A stretch of DNA of 64,000 nucleotides from Bog-473 sp963743785 (GCA_963743785.1 CAVURD010000002.1:11409-75408), one strand, 5' to 3'. Shown: positions 8,242 to 21,227, numbered from the stretch's first letter. Notes: generated by a model from the letters alone, not told the origin. Translations and numbers: made by a program.

Positions 8242-9557
8242 CCGCCTCGACTCCCGGCACCGCCTCGACTCCCCGCACCGCCACGACTCCCACTTCCGAT
8301 CGCCGCGCCCTGATGCGCACCTACGCCGAGCCGCCGGCCACGTTCGTGCGGGGGAGCGGCACGAAGCTCTACGACGCCGACGGCGCGGAATACCTGGACT
8401 TCATCACGGGCCTGGCCGTGGTGTCACTGGGTCATGCGCATCCCGTGGTCGCCGAGGCCGTGGCGGCACAGGCGCGCACCCTCAGCCACGTCTCTAACCT
8501 GTACGGCAACGAGTTGGGTCCCGAGGTGGCCTTGACCATCGACCGGCTGATCAACGGCGGGACGGGGCAGGCCGGCGGCCAGGTGTTCTTCACGAACTCG
8601 GGCGCCGAGGCCAATGAGTGCGCCCTGAAGCTGGCTCGTCGATGGGCCGGCCCGGGTCGCTACGTCGTCATCACGGCCGACAACTCATTTCACGGGCGGA
8701 CCCTGGCCACGCTGACGGCCACCGGGCAACCCGAGAAGCACACGCCCTTCCTGCCCCTGCCCGAGGGCTTCGCCTACGTGCCCTACAACGACGTACCCGC
8801 GCTCACTGCGGCCCTCGACCAGGCGGTCGACACGGTAGCCGCCGTCCTGATCGAGCCGCTGCAGGGTGAGGGCGGCGTCAATGTGCCGAGCTCTGACTAC
8901 TTGGGCGCCGTACGGGAACTGTGCACCGAGCGGGGCGCGCTCCTCATGCTCGATGAGGTGCAGACCGGCCTCGGGCGCACCGGTCACTGGTTCGCCTTCC
9001 AGGCCCAGGGGCTCAAGCCCGACGTGGTGACCATGGCCAAGGCGTTGGGCAATGGCATGCCGGTCGGCGCCTGTTGGGCCAGGGCCGAGGTGGCGGCGGC
9101 CTTTGGTCCCGGCGATCACGGCTCGACCTTCGGCGGTCAGCCCCTGGCATTGGCCGCGGCACGGGCCACCCTGGCCGTAATGGAAGCCGAGGACGTGTGT
9201 GGGCGCGCCACTCGGGCCGGCGCGCGGTTGAGGACGGGCCTGGCCGGCCTGCCCGGCGTGGTCTCGGTGCGTGGTGCCGGGCTCCTCCTGGCCGCCCAGC
9301 TCCGCCAGCCCTCGGCCAAGGAGGTGTCGTCCGCCGCGCTCAGCCACGGCCTCCTGGTCAACGCCGTGCGACCCGACGCGGTGCGGGTGGCCCCGCCCCT
9401 GCTGGTCACCGACGACGAGATCGACACCGCCCTGGCCATCCTGGCCCAAGTCATGATGAGCGTCCTGGCCGATCCCTCGCCCGAGACTACGGGCGAGACG
9501 GTGGCCGCTGCGCCTCCGCCACCCCCGCCCCCTTCGCCGCCCGAAGCGGAGGCATGA
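8238..9557 (+). CDS. argD: acetylornithine aminotransferase
   Basis: ArgD is a class III PLP aminotransferase that converts N-acetylglutamate semialdehyde to N-acetylornithine using glutamate. Landmarks: FFTNSGAEANECALKLAR for the phosphate-binding region, SFHGRTLATLTATGQ, LMLDEVQTGLGRTG with the PLP-pyridine Asp, and MAKALGNGMPVGACWA with the Schiff-base Lys (about residue 263). STFGGQPLA follows. The N terminus has a short Ser/Thr/Pro head, and the C terminus a 25-residue tail with seven prolines in a row, not part of the fold. The start overlaps argB by GTGA; argF begins 4 nt after the stop. Confidence 0.95.
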   Translation: MTASTPGTASTPRTATTPTSDRRALMRTYAEPPATFVRGSGTKLYDADGAEYLDFITGLAVVSLGHAHPVVAEAVAAQARTLSHVSNLYGNELGPEVALTIDRLINGGTGQAGGQVFFTNSGAEANECALKLARRWAGPGRYVVITADNSFHGRTLATLTATGQPEKHTPFLPLPEGFAYVPYNDVPALTAALDQAVDTVAAVLIEPLQGEGGVNVPSSDYLGAVRELCTERGALLMLDEVQTGLGRTGHWFAFQAQGLKPDVVTMAKALGNGMPVGACWARAEVAAAFGPGDHGSTFGGQPLALAAARATLAVMEAEDVCGRATRAGARLRTGLAGLPGVVSVRGAGLLLAAQLRQPSAKEVSSAALSHGLLVNAVRPDAVRVAPPLLVTDDEIDTALAILAQVMMSVLADPSPETTGETVAAAPPPPPPPSPPEAEA

Positions 9558-9561
9558 CGCC

Positions 9562-10521
9562 GTGCCCCATCTCTTCGATATCGACGATCTCTCGCCGGCC
9601 GACTTCGCCCGCGTGCTCCAGCTCGCCGGCCCCGACCAGCTCGAGCGCGTCCTGGACGGCCACGGCGTGGCACTGCTCTTCGAGAAGCCGTCGGCCCGGA
9701 CCCGCAACTCCACCGAGATGGCGGTGGACGGTCTGGGCGGCCATCCGGTCTACATCCAGGGCACCGAGGTCGGCCTCGATACGCGGGAGTCGGCCGAGGA
9801 CGTCGCCCGCACCCTGGGCTGCTATCACCGGATCCTCTGCGCCCGGGTCTTCGACCATGCGGTCTTGCGGCGCATGGCCACAGCCCTCGACATCAGCGGC
9901 TTCGACGTGCCGGTCGTCAACCTCCTCTCCGACGAGGCCCATCCCTGCCAGGCCATCGCCGATATCCTCACCCTGCGCGACACACTGGGGTCGCTGCCGG
10001 GTCTTTCGCTGGCCTACATCGGTGACGCCAACAACATGTGTCGCTCCCTGGCCAAGGCGGCGCTGATGGAGGGCATGGAGTTCAGGGTGGCCTCGCCCGC
10101 CGCCTACTCGTTTTCGGCCGAGGAACTGGCCGGCCTCGAAGCGTTCTCCGATCGGATCGGGCGAGGCGGGATCGTGCGCGCCACCAACGACCCCAAGGAC
10201 GCGGCCGCCGGTGCCGACGCCTTCTATACCGACGTGTGGACCAGCATGGGCCAAGAGGTGGAGCGGGTGACCCGGCTCGAGGCCTTCACCGGTTTCACCA
10301 TCGACGACGCGTTGGTGGGCTTGGGCGCGCCGGGCGCCGTGGTGATGCACTGCCTGCCGGCGCACCGGGGCGAGGAGATCTCGGCGTCGGTGTTCGAAGG
10401 GCCACGCAGCGTGGTGTGGCGTCAGGCCGCCCACCGGCGCACGGCCATGCGGGGCATTCTGGCCTGGTCCATCGAGCCCCCCGTGTTCATCGAAGCCTCC
10501 GTCGGGAGCGCCGGATCGTGA
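9562..10521 (+). CDS. argF: ornithine carbamoyltransferase
   Basis: ArgF makes citrulline from ornithine and carbamoyl phosphate. The 319-residue protein has the carbamoyl-phosphate motif FEKPSARTRNSTEMAV near residues 40-55 (STRT variant SARTR), the HPCQAIAD motif that also binds carbamoyl phosphate, and the ornithine-binding MHCLPAHRGEEI near the C terminus, which separates it from aspartate carbamoyltransferases. Length is normal. The start GTG at 9562 is 4 nt behind argD. The stop overlaps the argR start (GTGA). Confidence 0.95.
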   Translation: MPHLFDIDDLSPADFARVLQLAGPDQLERVLDGHGVALLFEKPSARTRNSTEMAVDGLGGHPVYIQGTEVGLDTRESAEDVARTLGCYHRILCARVFDHAVLRRMATALDISGFDVPVVNLLSDEAHPCQAIADILTLRDTLGSLPGLSLAYIGDANNMCRSLAKAALMEGMEFRVASPAAYSFSAEELAGLEAFSDRIGRGGIVRATNDPKDAAAGADAFYTDVWTSMGQEVERVTRLEAFTGFTIDDALVGLGAPGAVVMHCLPAHRGEEISASVFEGPRSVVWRQAAHRRTAMRGILAWSIEPPVFIEASVGSAGS

Positions 10522-11114
10522 CCGAGACCACCCGCCCGAACCGCCTGACCAAGCCGCAGCGCCAGCACCGCATCACCAGGTTGCTCGAAGCCCAGGCCGT
10601 GACCAGCCAGGGTCAGTTGGTGACCCTTCTGGCCGACCAAGGGGTCGAGGCCACCCAGACCACGGTCTCGCGCGACCTGGAGGACCTGGGGGCGGTCAAG
10701 GTGCGCCTGCCCGGCGGCGAGACGGCCTACGCACTGCCGGAACTCCCGGTGCACCAGATCGCACCCGAGGACCACCTGCGCCGGGTGCTGGGGGAATGGG
10801 TAGTCGAGGTGGCCTCCTCGGCCAACCTGGTGGTGTTGCGCACGCCCCCCGGATCGGCCCATGTCGTAGGCTCGGCCCTCGATCGCAGCGGACTGGACGC
10901 GGTCGTCGGCACCGTGGCCGGCGACGACACCGTCCTGGTGATCGTCGATGAGGAAGTGGGGGGCAGGGCCATGGCCGACCGACTGAGTGACGTGGCCGGG
11001 ATCGCCGGAGAGAGCAGGCACGCCGGAGAGAGCAGGCACGCCGGAGAGAGCAGTACAGCCGCGGACGGCAGTACCGCCGGAGAGAGAAGAATCGCCTTGC
11101 ACAGGAAGGACTGA
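10518..11114 (+). CDS. argR: arginine repressor
   Basis: ArgR is the arginine-dependent hexameric repressor of arginine genes. Residues 10-80 form the winged helix-turn-helix (QRQHRITRLLEAQ ... TQTTVSRDLEDLGAVKV), and residues 95-160 the arginine-binding oligomerisation domain (SANLVVLRTPPGSAHVVGSALD, VVGTVAGDDTVLVI). The start is the GTG at 10518 that overlaps the argF stop by 4 nt; an upstream open frame inside argF is only a shadow. About 35 C-terminal residues are an odd repeat tail (GESRHA repeated) encoded by 18-bp tandem repeats; this is beyond the normal family end. Being inside the operon, the gene is likely autoregulated. Confidence 0.93.
   Translation: MTETTRPNRLTKPQRQHRITRLLEAQAVTSQGQLVTLLADQGVEATQTTVSRDLEDLGAVKVRLPGGETAYALPELPVHQIAPEDHLRRVLGEWVVEVASSANLVVLRTPPGSAHVVGSALDRSGLDAVVGTVAGDDTVLVIVDEEVGGRAMADRLSDVAGIAGESRHAGESRHAGESSTAADGSTAGERRIALHRKD
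11003..11056 (+). repeat. 18-bp tandem repeat in the 3' end of argR
   Basis: Three copies of an 18-bp unit starting cgccggagagagcag lie at 11003-11020, 11021-11038 and 11039-11056; the first two are identical and the third diverges in its last three bases. A degenerate fourth partial copy begins near 11075. The length is a multiple of three, so the repeats add the hexapeptide AGESRH to the ArgR tail without shifting frame. Confidence 0.9.
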
Positions 11115-11116
11115 AG

Positions 11117-12351
<1,235 letters not shown>

Positions 12352-12355
<4 letters not shown>

Positions 12356-13821
12356 CGCTCTGGCACGGTCGCATCTCCACCGGCATGGCCGATGCCGTGG
12401 CCGCCTTCACCGTCAGCCTGCCCTATGACCGGCTCCTGGCGCTCGACGACCTGACCGGATCGCGGGCCCACGTCAAGGGACTCGGCAAAGCCGGGATCCT
12501 GAGCGACAGCGAGGTGACCACGCTGGTCGAGACCCTCGACCTGGTCGAGGAGGAGTTCGCCGAGGGGACGTTCGTCTTCGCCCCCGACGATGAGGACATC
12601 CACACCGCGGTGGAACGCCGGGTCACCGAGCTGGCGGGCGACGTCGGCGCCAAACTGCACACCGGCCGAAGTCGAAACGATCAGGTCGCCACCGACCTGC
12701 GCCTGTGGTGCCGCCGCACCCTGATCGAGGTGGCCGGCGAGATCATGGCGCTCCAGGACATCCTGGCTCAGCGCGCCCTCGATGCCGCCGAGATCTACCT
12801 CCCGGGCTACACCCATCTGCAGCGAGCCCAACCGGTGCTGCTGGCCCACCACCTGCTGGCCCACGGTTGGGCGCTGGCCCGCGACGTTGACCGCCTGCTG
12901 GTCACGGTCGACCGTCTCAACGTGTCTCCGTTGGGTGCGGGGGCGCTGGCCGGCTCGTCGCTCCCGCTCGATCCCGACTATGTGGCGGCCGAGCTCGGCT
13001 TCCACGGACGGTTCGAGAATTCGCTCGATGCCGTGTCCGACCGCGACTTCGTGGCCGAGGCCCTCTTCGACCTGGCCCTGATCGGCGTCCACCTGTCGCG
13101 CCTGGGCGAGGAGCTCGTGCTGTGGTCGACCGAGGAGTTCGGCTTCTGCACCCTCGACGACGCCTACGCCACCGGCAGCTCCATGTTGCCCCAGAAGAAG
13201 AACCCCGACGTGGCCGAGCTGGCCCGCGGCAAGTCGGGGCGTTTGATCGGTCACCTCAACGCCGTGCTCATCACGCTCAAGGGCCTCCCCCTGGCGTACA
13301 ACCGGGATCTGCAAGAGGACAAGGAGCCGCTCTTCGATGCCGTGGTCCAGGTGACGCGGGCGCTCATCGCCCTGCGCGGGGTCTACGAGACGGTCACGTG
13401 GAACGAGGAACGGATGCAGGCAGCGGCGGACGGGCCGGGCGCCGCCGCCATCGACCTGGCCGAGATGCTGGTCGAAGGTGGCATGCCCTTCCGCCAGGCC
13501 CACGCACTGATCGGGGGACTGGTGCGCGAATCGTTGGAGCGCCATGTGCCCTTGAGCGAGCTGGTGGAGGCCCACCCCGATCTGGGCGAGTCTGCAGTGG
13601 AGCTGCTCGAGCCCGGGGTGGCGGTGACCCGCCGCCGCACGCCGGGGAGCGCCGGCCCGGTTGCCGTGGCTGAGCAGACGGAGCGGTTCCAACGGCGTCG
13701 TGAGGTGGACCGGGCCAGATTGGCCCAGTGGCTGCCCGGTCACACCGGTCAGACCGGCCACACCGGCCAAGCCGGTCACACCGGACTGATCGGATCGCCG
13801 GGATTGCCCTTGGGTGAGTGA
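12352..13821 (+). CDS. argH: argininosuccinate lyase
   Basis: ArgH splits argininosuccinate into arginine and fumarate, the last step. The protein (489 aa) belongs to the fumarase/aspartase superfamily: LHTGRSRNDQVATDLRLW for substrate binding, PGYTHLQRAQPV, and the signature TGSSMLPQKKNPDVAE with the catalytic Ser loop. The family domain ends near residue 458; after it comes a repetitive tail made of GHTG units (about residues 463-479), encoded by near-repeats. The tail overlaps the start of the next gene by 8 nt. Confidence 0.95.
13736..13785 (+). repeat. short GC-rich tandem repeat in the 3' end of argH
   Basis: Degenerate units of 9-12 bp (ccggtcaca, ccggccaca, ccggccaag variants) encode the GHTG/GQTG tail of ArgH. 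They resemble the argR end in position and coding effect, but not in sequence. Confidence 0.75.
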
Positions 13822-14464
13822 GCCGTCACCTCGCCCAGGGGGTGGAACGGCCCGAGGTCACGTGCTGCGCCGGAGCGACCTCGCCGGTGATCCCGTCGCC
13901 GTGGCGCCCTGGCTGCTCAACAAGGTGCTGGTCCGGGGGGACAGGTCCGGGCGGATCGTCGAGGTCGAGGCCTACCGGGGACAGTCCGATCCGGCGTCGC
14001 ACGCGTACCGGGGACTGACCCGCCGAACCGAGGTCATGTTCGGCCCGCCGGGCCACCTCTACGTGTATTTCACCTACGGGATGCATTGGTGCGCCAACGT
14101 GGTCTGCCGGCCCGACGGCCAGGCGGGAGCCGTGCTGATCCGGGCCCTGGTTCCCATCGGTGGGGTCGAGCAGATGCGCCTGGCCCGGACGGCCGCTCGA
14201 CGGGACCGTGATCTGTGCAACGGTCCGGCCAAGCTGTGCCAGGCCCTCGGCATCACGGGGGCGGACAACGGCACCGACCTGGTGCGGCGCGGGCCCGGGG
14301 CGGGCACGACCGGCGACGAGGGTGGGCCGGTTCGCCTGCTCGACGACGGGACCCCGCCACCGAAGCGTCCCGGCCGCGGCACCCGGATCGGCCTCAGCGT
14401 CGGAGCGGAACGGCGCTGGCGGTGGTGGGTGGCCGGGGACCTGGGCGTCTCACGCCCGGGGTGA
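13814..14464 (+). CDS. DNA-3-methyladenine glycosylase (AAG/MPG family)
   Basis: This 216-residue protein is an alkyladenine DNA glycosylase of the AAG/MPG fold, which flips out and removes alkylated or deaminated purines to start base excision repair. Seen motifs: LLNKVLVRG, then IVEVEAYRG with the catalytic Glu, SHAYRGLTRRTEVMFG, the GHLYVYFTYGMHWCANVV segment with the Tyr/His that lines the pocket, and CNGPAKLCQALGI. All are typical. The start GTG at 13814 lies inside the end of argH (8-nt overlap), so it is probably co-transcribed with the arg operon although unrelated in function. Its 3' end overlaps the opposite-strand CAP gene by 71 nt. Confidence 0.92.
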   Translation: MSEPSPRPGGGTARGHVLRRSDLAGDPVAVAPWLLNKVLVRGDRSGRIVEVEAYRGQSDPASHAYRGLTRRTEVMFGPPGHLYVYFTYGMHWCANVVCRPDGQAGAVLIRALVPIGGVEQMRLARTAARRDRDLCNGPAKLCQALGITGADNGTDLVRRGPGAGTTGDEGGPVRLLDDGTPPPKRPGRGTRIGLSVGAERRWRWWVAGDLGVSRPG

Positions 14465-17333
14465 CGCACCGCCTGTGAACCCGGTGACGAGAACGGAGAA
14501 ACGCCCTACACGCGTACCAGCCGAGGACGTCGACCACCACGTCGATGCTGCCGCTGCTGTTGTAGACCGTGATGGTGCCGTTGGCGTTGACGGCGGCCAC
14601 CGTGAGGTTGGCCCTGACCTCTCCGGGGAACGGGTTGAGGTCGGAGGCGGTTGTCCTCGTCGGTCCGGGGTAGACGGTGAGATAGGTCGGCATCGTCGGG
14701 GAGACTGCGGTGACGTTGACCACCACTGCTCTGGCCCCCGAAGGGACGCCGGCCAGCCCAGCCACCTGGAGGGTCAGGTTGCCGTTGGAGCCGATCGACT
14801 TGGCGTCGCACTGGTCGTAGGTCCCGGTGAGTTGGGACGGGTCGCCGGCTCTCGTGTCACAGACCCGCACGGGAGAAACTTCGGTTGTGAACTGGCTTCC
14901 GGTTCCCCCGGCGGCGGTGTAGTAGCCCGAGACATCGACCACCACGTCGGCCGAGGACGAGCTGTAGATGGAAATCTCACCGGGCGTCGGGCCGTTCGAA
15001 AGTGACACGGTGACACGGTTGGCGGTGACCTCTCCGGCGACGTAGTTGACATTGGACGCGGTGGGTTGCGTGGCCCCTTCGGGGAAGACGGTCAGGTAGC
15101 CGCTGGCCACCGGATCGACCACCGTCACGTTCACGACCGCGGCGGACGCGTTGGCGGGCACTCCGTCGACACCCGCAATCTGGACGGGGATGGTGCTCCC
15201 GGCACCGAGGCGCTCGCCGCCACCCGAACCGTTGCACTGGGCGCTTCCGCCCGAGAGCGATGAGGGATTCCCGGCCCGGGTGTCACAGACGCGGGCCGGA
15301 GCGGGCAGCGGGTTGTAGAGGCCGGCCCCGGCCCCACCCGACGCCGTTGGGCTGACGAATCCCTCGACGTCGACCACGACGTTGGACTGCGCCGCGGAAA
15401 AGAGCGAGATGTCGCCGTTGGTCCCGGTGCCGACTTCGACCAGGTTGGGGACGACGTCACCCGCGCCGAAGTTGATATTGGAGGTATCGGGAGCAGCGGC
15501 TCCCGTGGGGAAGACGGTGATGTATCCAGGAGCAGCCGGGTTGACCACCGTCACGTTGAGGACCACGGCGGTGGCACCGGCCGGTACTCCGAAGTTGCCG
15601 CTCACGTTGATGGTCTTCGTACCATCGGCACCGACGGGGCTTCCGGCGTTGCCGGGCCCGTTGCATTGGGCTGCTGGTCCGGAGAGCGAGGACGGGTTGC
15701 CGGCCCGCGTGTCACAGATCCGGATCGGGACGAGTGGGCTGAAGTCGCCCGAGGTGACGACCACACTGTTCGTGCCCGAGGACGGGGCGAAGTTGGCATC
15801 CCCCGAGTAGGTGGCGGTGGCGGTGTCCGAACCCGGTGGGGTCGCCGTGGTCTGGCAGGAGGCGGTGCCGCCGATGAGGGCGGGTGTGGTGCACAACGTG
15901 GTCGACCCGACCCGAAAGGTGACGGAGCCGGTGGGTGTTGCCCCGGTGCCGGAGACTATGGCCGAGTAGGTGAGCGCGGCACCCTGGGTGCTCTGGTTGG
16001 CACTGACCGTCGGGGTGGTGGTCGAGTTCAGCTTGTAGTCGAAGTGATCTGCGCTTGACCTCCCGGACGCGCCGCCGTAGGTGGTCACCACCACGTCGAC
16101 CGGGCCGAGGGCCGCCGTGGCGGGAGCCGTGGCCGTGATGCTGGTGGCCGAGTTGACCGTGAACGCCGCGGCCGGGGTCGACCCGAAGGCGACACCGGTG
16201 GCCCACGCCAGGTTGGTCCCGGCGATCGTGACCTGGGTCCCGCCACGCTGTGAGCCGACCGCCGGGCTGACCGATGTCACCGATGGCGCCGGGGCGGCGG
16301 TGTAGCTGAACGCATCGGTGGCCGGGCCCACGGTGGCATCCGACGTCCCGGCCGGCGTGGTGACAGTAATGGCCACGGTGTCGGCCTGTCCTCCCAGTGG
16401 GTCGGGCGGCGCATCGGCCGTGAGCTGGCCGTCCCAGTTGACGTGCACGTTGGTCGCCGGCGTCGAGCCGAAGTCAACCGTGGGGACCTGACCGGCGCTA
16501 AAGGCGGAGAAGTAATTGCCAGCGATGGTGACCTGGGTCCCGGTCCCTGGTGCGGTGGTTCCGGCGGGGGAGACCTGCACCACCTGGGGTGCCACCGAGC
16601 CGGGGTAGGTCACGGACGAGTAGGGGTCGATCACCCCGTCGGGCGCCCCCCATTTGTTGGCGAAAATCTCCGTGAAGGCGCCGGCGGTCGTGGCGGCGTC
16701 ACCCATGGCCGTGGACTCCGATCCCGAGTTGGCCCAGGGTCCGAGGATGTTGAGGCGGTGGCCCCAACAGCCCGAGAAATTCCCGGCCTGGCAGTCGTAG
16801 TTGGTGCCACCGACTCCGTCGTCGTACATCCAGAGGAAGTCCGATTCGAGGGGGTCAATGGCGTCGGCGTAATTGCTACCCCATTGGCTGAATGGATACC
16901 CGGCCGGGGGCGACGGGTCGGCGTTGGCGGCAGCGGCGAGAGTCGACACCGTATTGAGGGTGGGACTGAGGCCGGCGAACTGGGCCAGCCCCCTGGCGCC
17001 CCGCTCCAGGTTGGCCAGGACCAGGAGTTGTTCGGCCCCGCTCATCTGGGCGAACCCGTTCGGGAGCACCATGGAGGGCAGCCCCTCGCTTTTCCGGCCG
17101 GCGTTGATGTCATGGAGGAGGGTCTCGAAACAGGCCGCACTCGGGTCGTCGACGGAGGAGCACGGGGGGGCGACGTCGAAGGTGATGTTGGCCGGCGGGG
17201 TGGAGGGTGGCAGGATGCCGGCGGCCGAAGCGCTCGAAGCGGCGAGGGCGCTCAGAGACAATTGGGCACCCAGGAGCGTGGCGACCACGAGCACAGCCCC
17301 GATGGCCCTTGCACCCCTTGTTCCTGCTCTCAA
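14394..17333 (-). CDS. secreted CAP-domain protein with TIG, Ig-like and three Cys-containing repeat modules
   Basis: A large exported protein (979 aa). The chosen start is a TTG at 17333, because GGAGGTGA sits 6 nt upstream and it yields a clean signal peptide (hydrophobic run AIGAVLVVATLLGAQLSLSALA, split here as AIGAVLVVATLL and GAQLSLSALA); an upstream in-frame ATG at 17495 has neither. Order: signal (1-37), CAP/SCP-like domain (about 50-240), two IPT/TIG beta domains (about 245-430), one bacterial Ig-like repeat (about 430-540), then three ~130-residue modules each opening with a (V/I)CDTRAG(N/D)PS motif and closing with VVVDVxG(F/Y/W). The last 38 residues after VLGWYA are Arg-rich, overlap the glycosylase gene, and look like read-through; a stop exists one base out of frame right there, so a late frameshift is possible. 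Likely a cell-surface adhesin or wall-associated protein; function unknown. Confidence 0.85.
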   Translation of the reverse strand: MRAGTRGARAIGAVLVVATLLGAQLSLSALAASSASAAGILPPSTPPANITFDVAPPCSSVDDPSAACFETLLHDINAGRKSEGLPSMVLPNGFAQMSGAEQLLVLANLERGARGLAQFAGLSPTLNTVSTLAAAANADPSPPAGYPFSQWGSNYADAIDPLESDFLWMYDDGVGGTNYDCQAGNFSGCWGHRLNILGPWANSGSESTAMGDAATTAGAFTEIFANKWGAPDGVIDPYSSVTYPGSVAPQVVQVSPAGTTAPGTGTQVTIAGNYFSAFSAGQVPTVDFGSTPATNVHVNWDGQLTADAPPDPLGGQADTVAITVTTPAGTSDATVGPATDAFSYTAAPAPSVTSVSPAVGSQRGGTQVTIAGTNLAWATGVAFGSTPAAAFTVNSATSITATAPATAALGPVDVVVTTYGGASGRSSADHFDYKLNSTTTPTVSANQSTQGAALTYSAIVSGTGATPTGSVTFRVGSTTLCTTPALIGGTASCQTTATPPGSDTATATYSGDANFAPSSGTNSVVVTSGDFSPLVPIRICDTRAGNPSSLSGPAAQCNGPGNAGSPVGADGTKTINVSGNFGVPAGATAVVLNVTVVNPAAPGYITVFPTGAAAPDTSNINFGAGDVVPNLVEVGTGTNGDISLFSAAQSNVVVDVEGFVSPTASGGAGAGLYNPLPAPARVCDTRAGNPSSLSGGSAQCNGSGGGERLGAGSTIPVQIAGVDGVPANASAAVVNVTVVDPVASGYLTVFPEGATQPTASNVNYVAGEVTANRVTVSLSNGPTPGEISIYSSSSADVVVDVSGYYTAAGGTGSQFTTEVSPVRVCDTRAGDPSQLTGTYDQCDAKSIGSNGNLTLQVAGLAGVPSGARAVVVNVTAVSPTMPTYLTVYPGPTRTTASDLNPFPGEVRANLTVAAVNANGTITVYNSSGSIDVVVDVLGWYACRAFLRSRHRVHRRCVTPGVRRPGPRPPTTASAVPLRR

Positions 17334-17447
17334 CGTGTCACCTCCGCGTGACACTCGCCACGACTGCGCGAGGCGGCGATGAATTACCAGTGTGAGCCTG
17401 GACGCGGGCCGCGACATGGGCCAAAGGACCCTTTTCCGGCAATGTAG

Positions 17448-17518
17448 TTCGTGAATCGGCAAGGTGGTCAATTCGTGAATCGGCGAGGCGGACAACTCAT
17501 GAAACGCAGGGCGGCCGA
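17448..17518. repeat. 24-bp tandem repeat, about three copies
   Basis: Units begin at 17448, 17472 and 17496 (ttcgtgaatcggc followed by a purine-rich stretch); the first two differ at only a few bases, the third is degenerate and a partial fourth begins at 17519. They lie between the CAP gene start and the rRNA promoter, outside any supported gene. No function is apparent. Confidence 0.8.
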
Positions 17519-17741
17519 TTCGTGAATGACCGTGAATGAGATAGCCAGGTCGAAGGCAGTGGAAGCCAGGTCGGTCGGCATCGTGGGCCCGTCAGACCGG
17601 TATCGGTGAGTTGAGCCGACTTGGCGTCCCGCAGGGGACAGCCATCCGCGGCGTGCCAAGGCGGGCCCGGTACAATTCGAGCACGCCCTCCGGCGCAGCT
17701 GCCGGGCAGTTCCGCGGCACCGGCCGCAACCGGGCAGTGCG

Positions 17742-17770
17742 TTGACGGTCACGCGCGCAACTGCTACAGT
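17742..17770 (+). promoter_or_regulatory. rRNA operon promoter
   Basis: TTGACG (17742-17747) and TACAGT (17765-17770) are separated by exactly 17 bp, a near-consensus vegetative promoter. It lies about 360 nt before the 16S gene and ahead of the boxA-like element and processing stem, as expected for rrn. Transcription would begin near 17777. The 400 nt between the CAP gene start and this promoter hold only the 24-bp repeats and no gene that I can support. Confidence 0.8.
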
Positions 17771-18128
17771 GACCATCCCGTCGGAACGGCTTCCCAAAGG
17801 CCCTCCGACTGCCGCAGGAGACTTTCCAGCAGAGCAATCTGTCCGGAACAGTCCTTCGGACACCCGGCACCAACACCGGCAGTAGTGGTGTGTGCCCGGT
17901 CGCTCCTTGAAAACGGAAGAGATGAGAGCCAAAAGCCAGTGCGGGCAATTCACACGTACTTTTGTACGTTTGGGTTGTACGTCAATTAGCAGTAAGGCAG
18001 GCCTCGTCGGATCGAGGGAGCAATCCTTAGTGAAGAGACGGTCTGTTGTTACCTAGGAAGAGTCATACTAGGTGACTCTCTGATTTTTAGAAGGTTTGTT
18101 CTTAGTAAGAATGGATTGACTAGAAGTC
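17771..18128 (+). promoter_or_regulatory. rrn leader: boxA-like motif, 16S processing stem, hairpin
   Basis: The leader contains a boxA-like antitermination motif (gctccttgaaaac, about 17902-17914). The segment 17910-17930 pairs with 19811-19832 beyond the 16S gene (aaaacggaagagatgagagcc against its near-perfect complement), forming the long stem cut by RNase III. At 18059-18079 a 7-bp hairpin (AGAGTCA/TGACTCT) is followed by five T residues at 18084-18088, a terminator-like shape that the boxA system may have to override. Confidence 0.75.
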
Positions 18129-20002
<1,874 letters not shown>

Positions 20003-20526
20003 CTCCAAGCTACAAAGAGCCAACGGTGAATGCCTTGGCGCCTAAAGCCGAAGAAGGACGTGGGCGACTGCGAAATGCCACGGGGAGCTGTCTACCTAGC
20101 TACGATCCGTGGATATCCGAATGGGGTAACCCAGCACCTGTCATGAGGTGTTACACCCGCCTGAATGTATAGGGCGGGGCGAGGGAACCGGGTGAATTGA
20201 AACATCTAAGTAACCCGAGGAGAGGAAAACAACAGTGACTCCCTGAGTAGCGGCGAGCGAAACGGGAAGAGCCTAAACCGTGCCGGTGTTAAAGCCTGAT
20301 GGCGTTGCCGGTATGGGGTTGTGGGATTCGAGAGATGGGGCATCAGACCCGTCATGGAGTTACAAATCCAATGTTTAGTGGAAGCAGTCAGGAAAGCTTC
20401 ACCGAAGAGGGTAATAGTCCCGTACACGAAAAGCATTGGACTCCACTTGAACACCCGAGTAGCGCCGGATCCGGGAAAGCCGGCGTGAATCTGCCAGGAC
20501 CATCTGGTAAGGCTAAGTACTCTTAG

Positions 20527-20574
<48 letters not shown>

Positions 20575-20764
20575 GGGAGGGGAGTGAAATAGTACCTGAA
20601 ACCGTTGGCTTACAAACAGTCAAAGCGTCGTTGCTCCATCGTTGTCATGATCCTTCTTCGGAGGTGAGATTGGCGACACTAGGTGGATAGCAGCCGTGAT
20701 GGCGTGCCTTTTGAAGAATGAGCCAGCGAGTTACGGTGTGTGGCGAGGTTAACCAGTGATGGGT

Positions 20765-20801
<37 letters not shown>

Positions 20802-21227
20802 CGCATGCTGTAGACCCGAAGCCGAGTGAGCTTGCCATGGGCAGGCTGAAGCGAAGGTAAGACTTCGTGGAGGGCCGAACCCACCTAGGTTGAAAACTGG
20901 GGGGATGACCTGTGGCAAGGGGTGAAAGGCCAATCAAACTCGGTGATAGCTGGTTCTCCCCGAAATGCATTTAGGTGCAGCGTCAATTGTTCAGCATCGG
21001 AGGTAGAGCACTGGATGGGCTAGGGGGCCTACAAGCTTACTGACCCCAACTAAACTCCGAATGCCGATGCTCAAGAGATTGGCAGTGAGACCACGAGGGA
21101 TGAGCTTCGTTGGTCGAAAGGGAAACAGCCCAGACCGCCGGCTAAGGCCCCAAATTCTTGACTAAGTGGAAAACGATGTGGGAACGCAAAGACAGCCAGG
21201 AGGTTGGCTCAGAAGCAGCCATCCTTA

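Noticed and set aside
10038..10517. Extended N terminus for ArgR inside argF
   Set aside because: The frame is open but overlaps argF; family alignment and the GTGA overlap support the start at 10518.
17334..17495. N-terminal extension of the CAP protein from an ATG at 17495
   Set aside because: The extension has no signal peptide properties and is partly made of the 24-bp repeats; the TTG at 17333 has a strong RBS and gives a normal signal.
17448..17540. CRISPR array
   Set aside because: The repeats are adjacent with no spacers and only about three copies; no cas genes are near.
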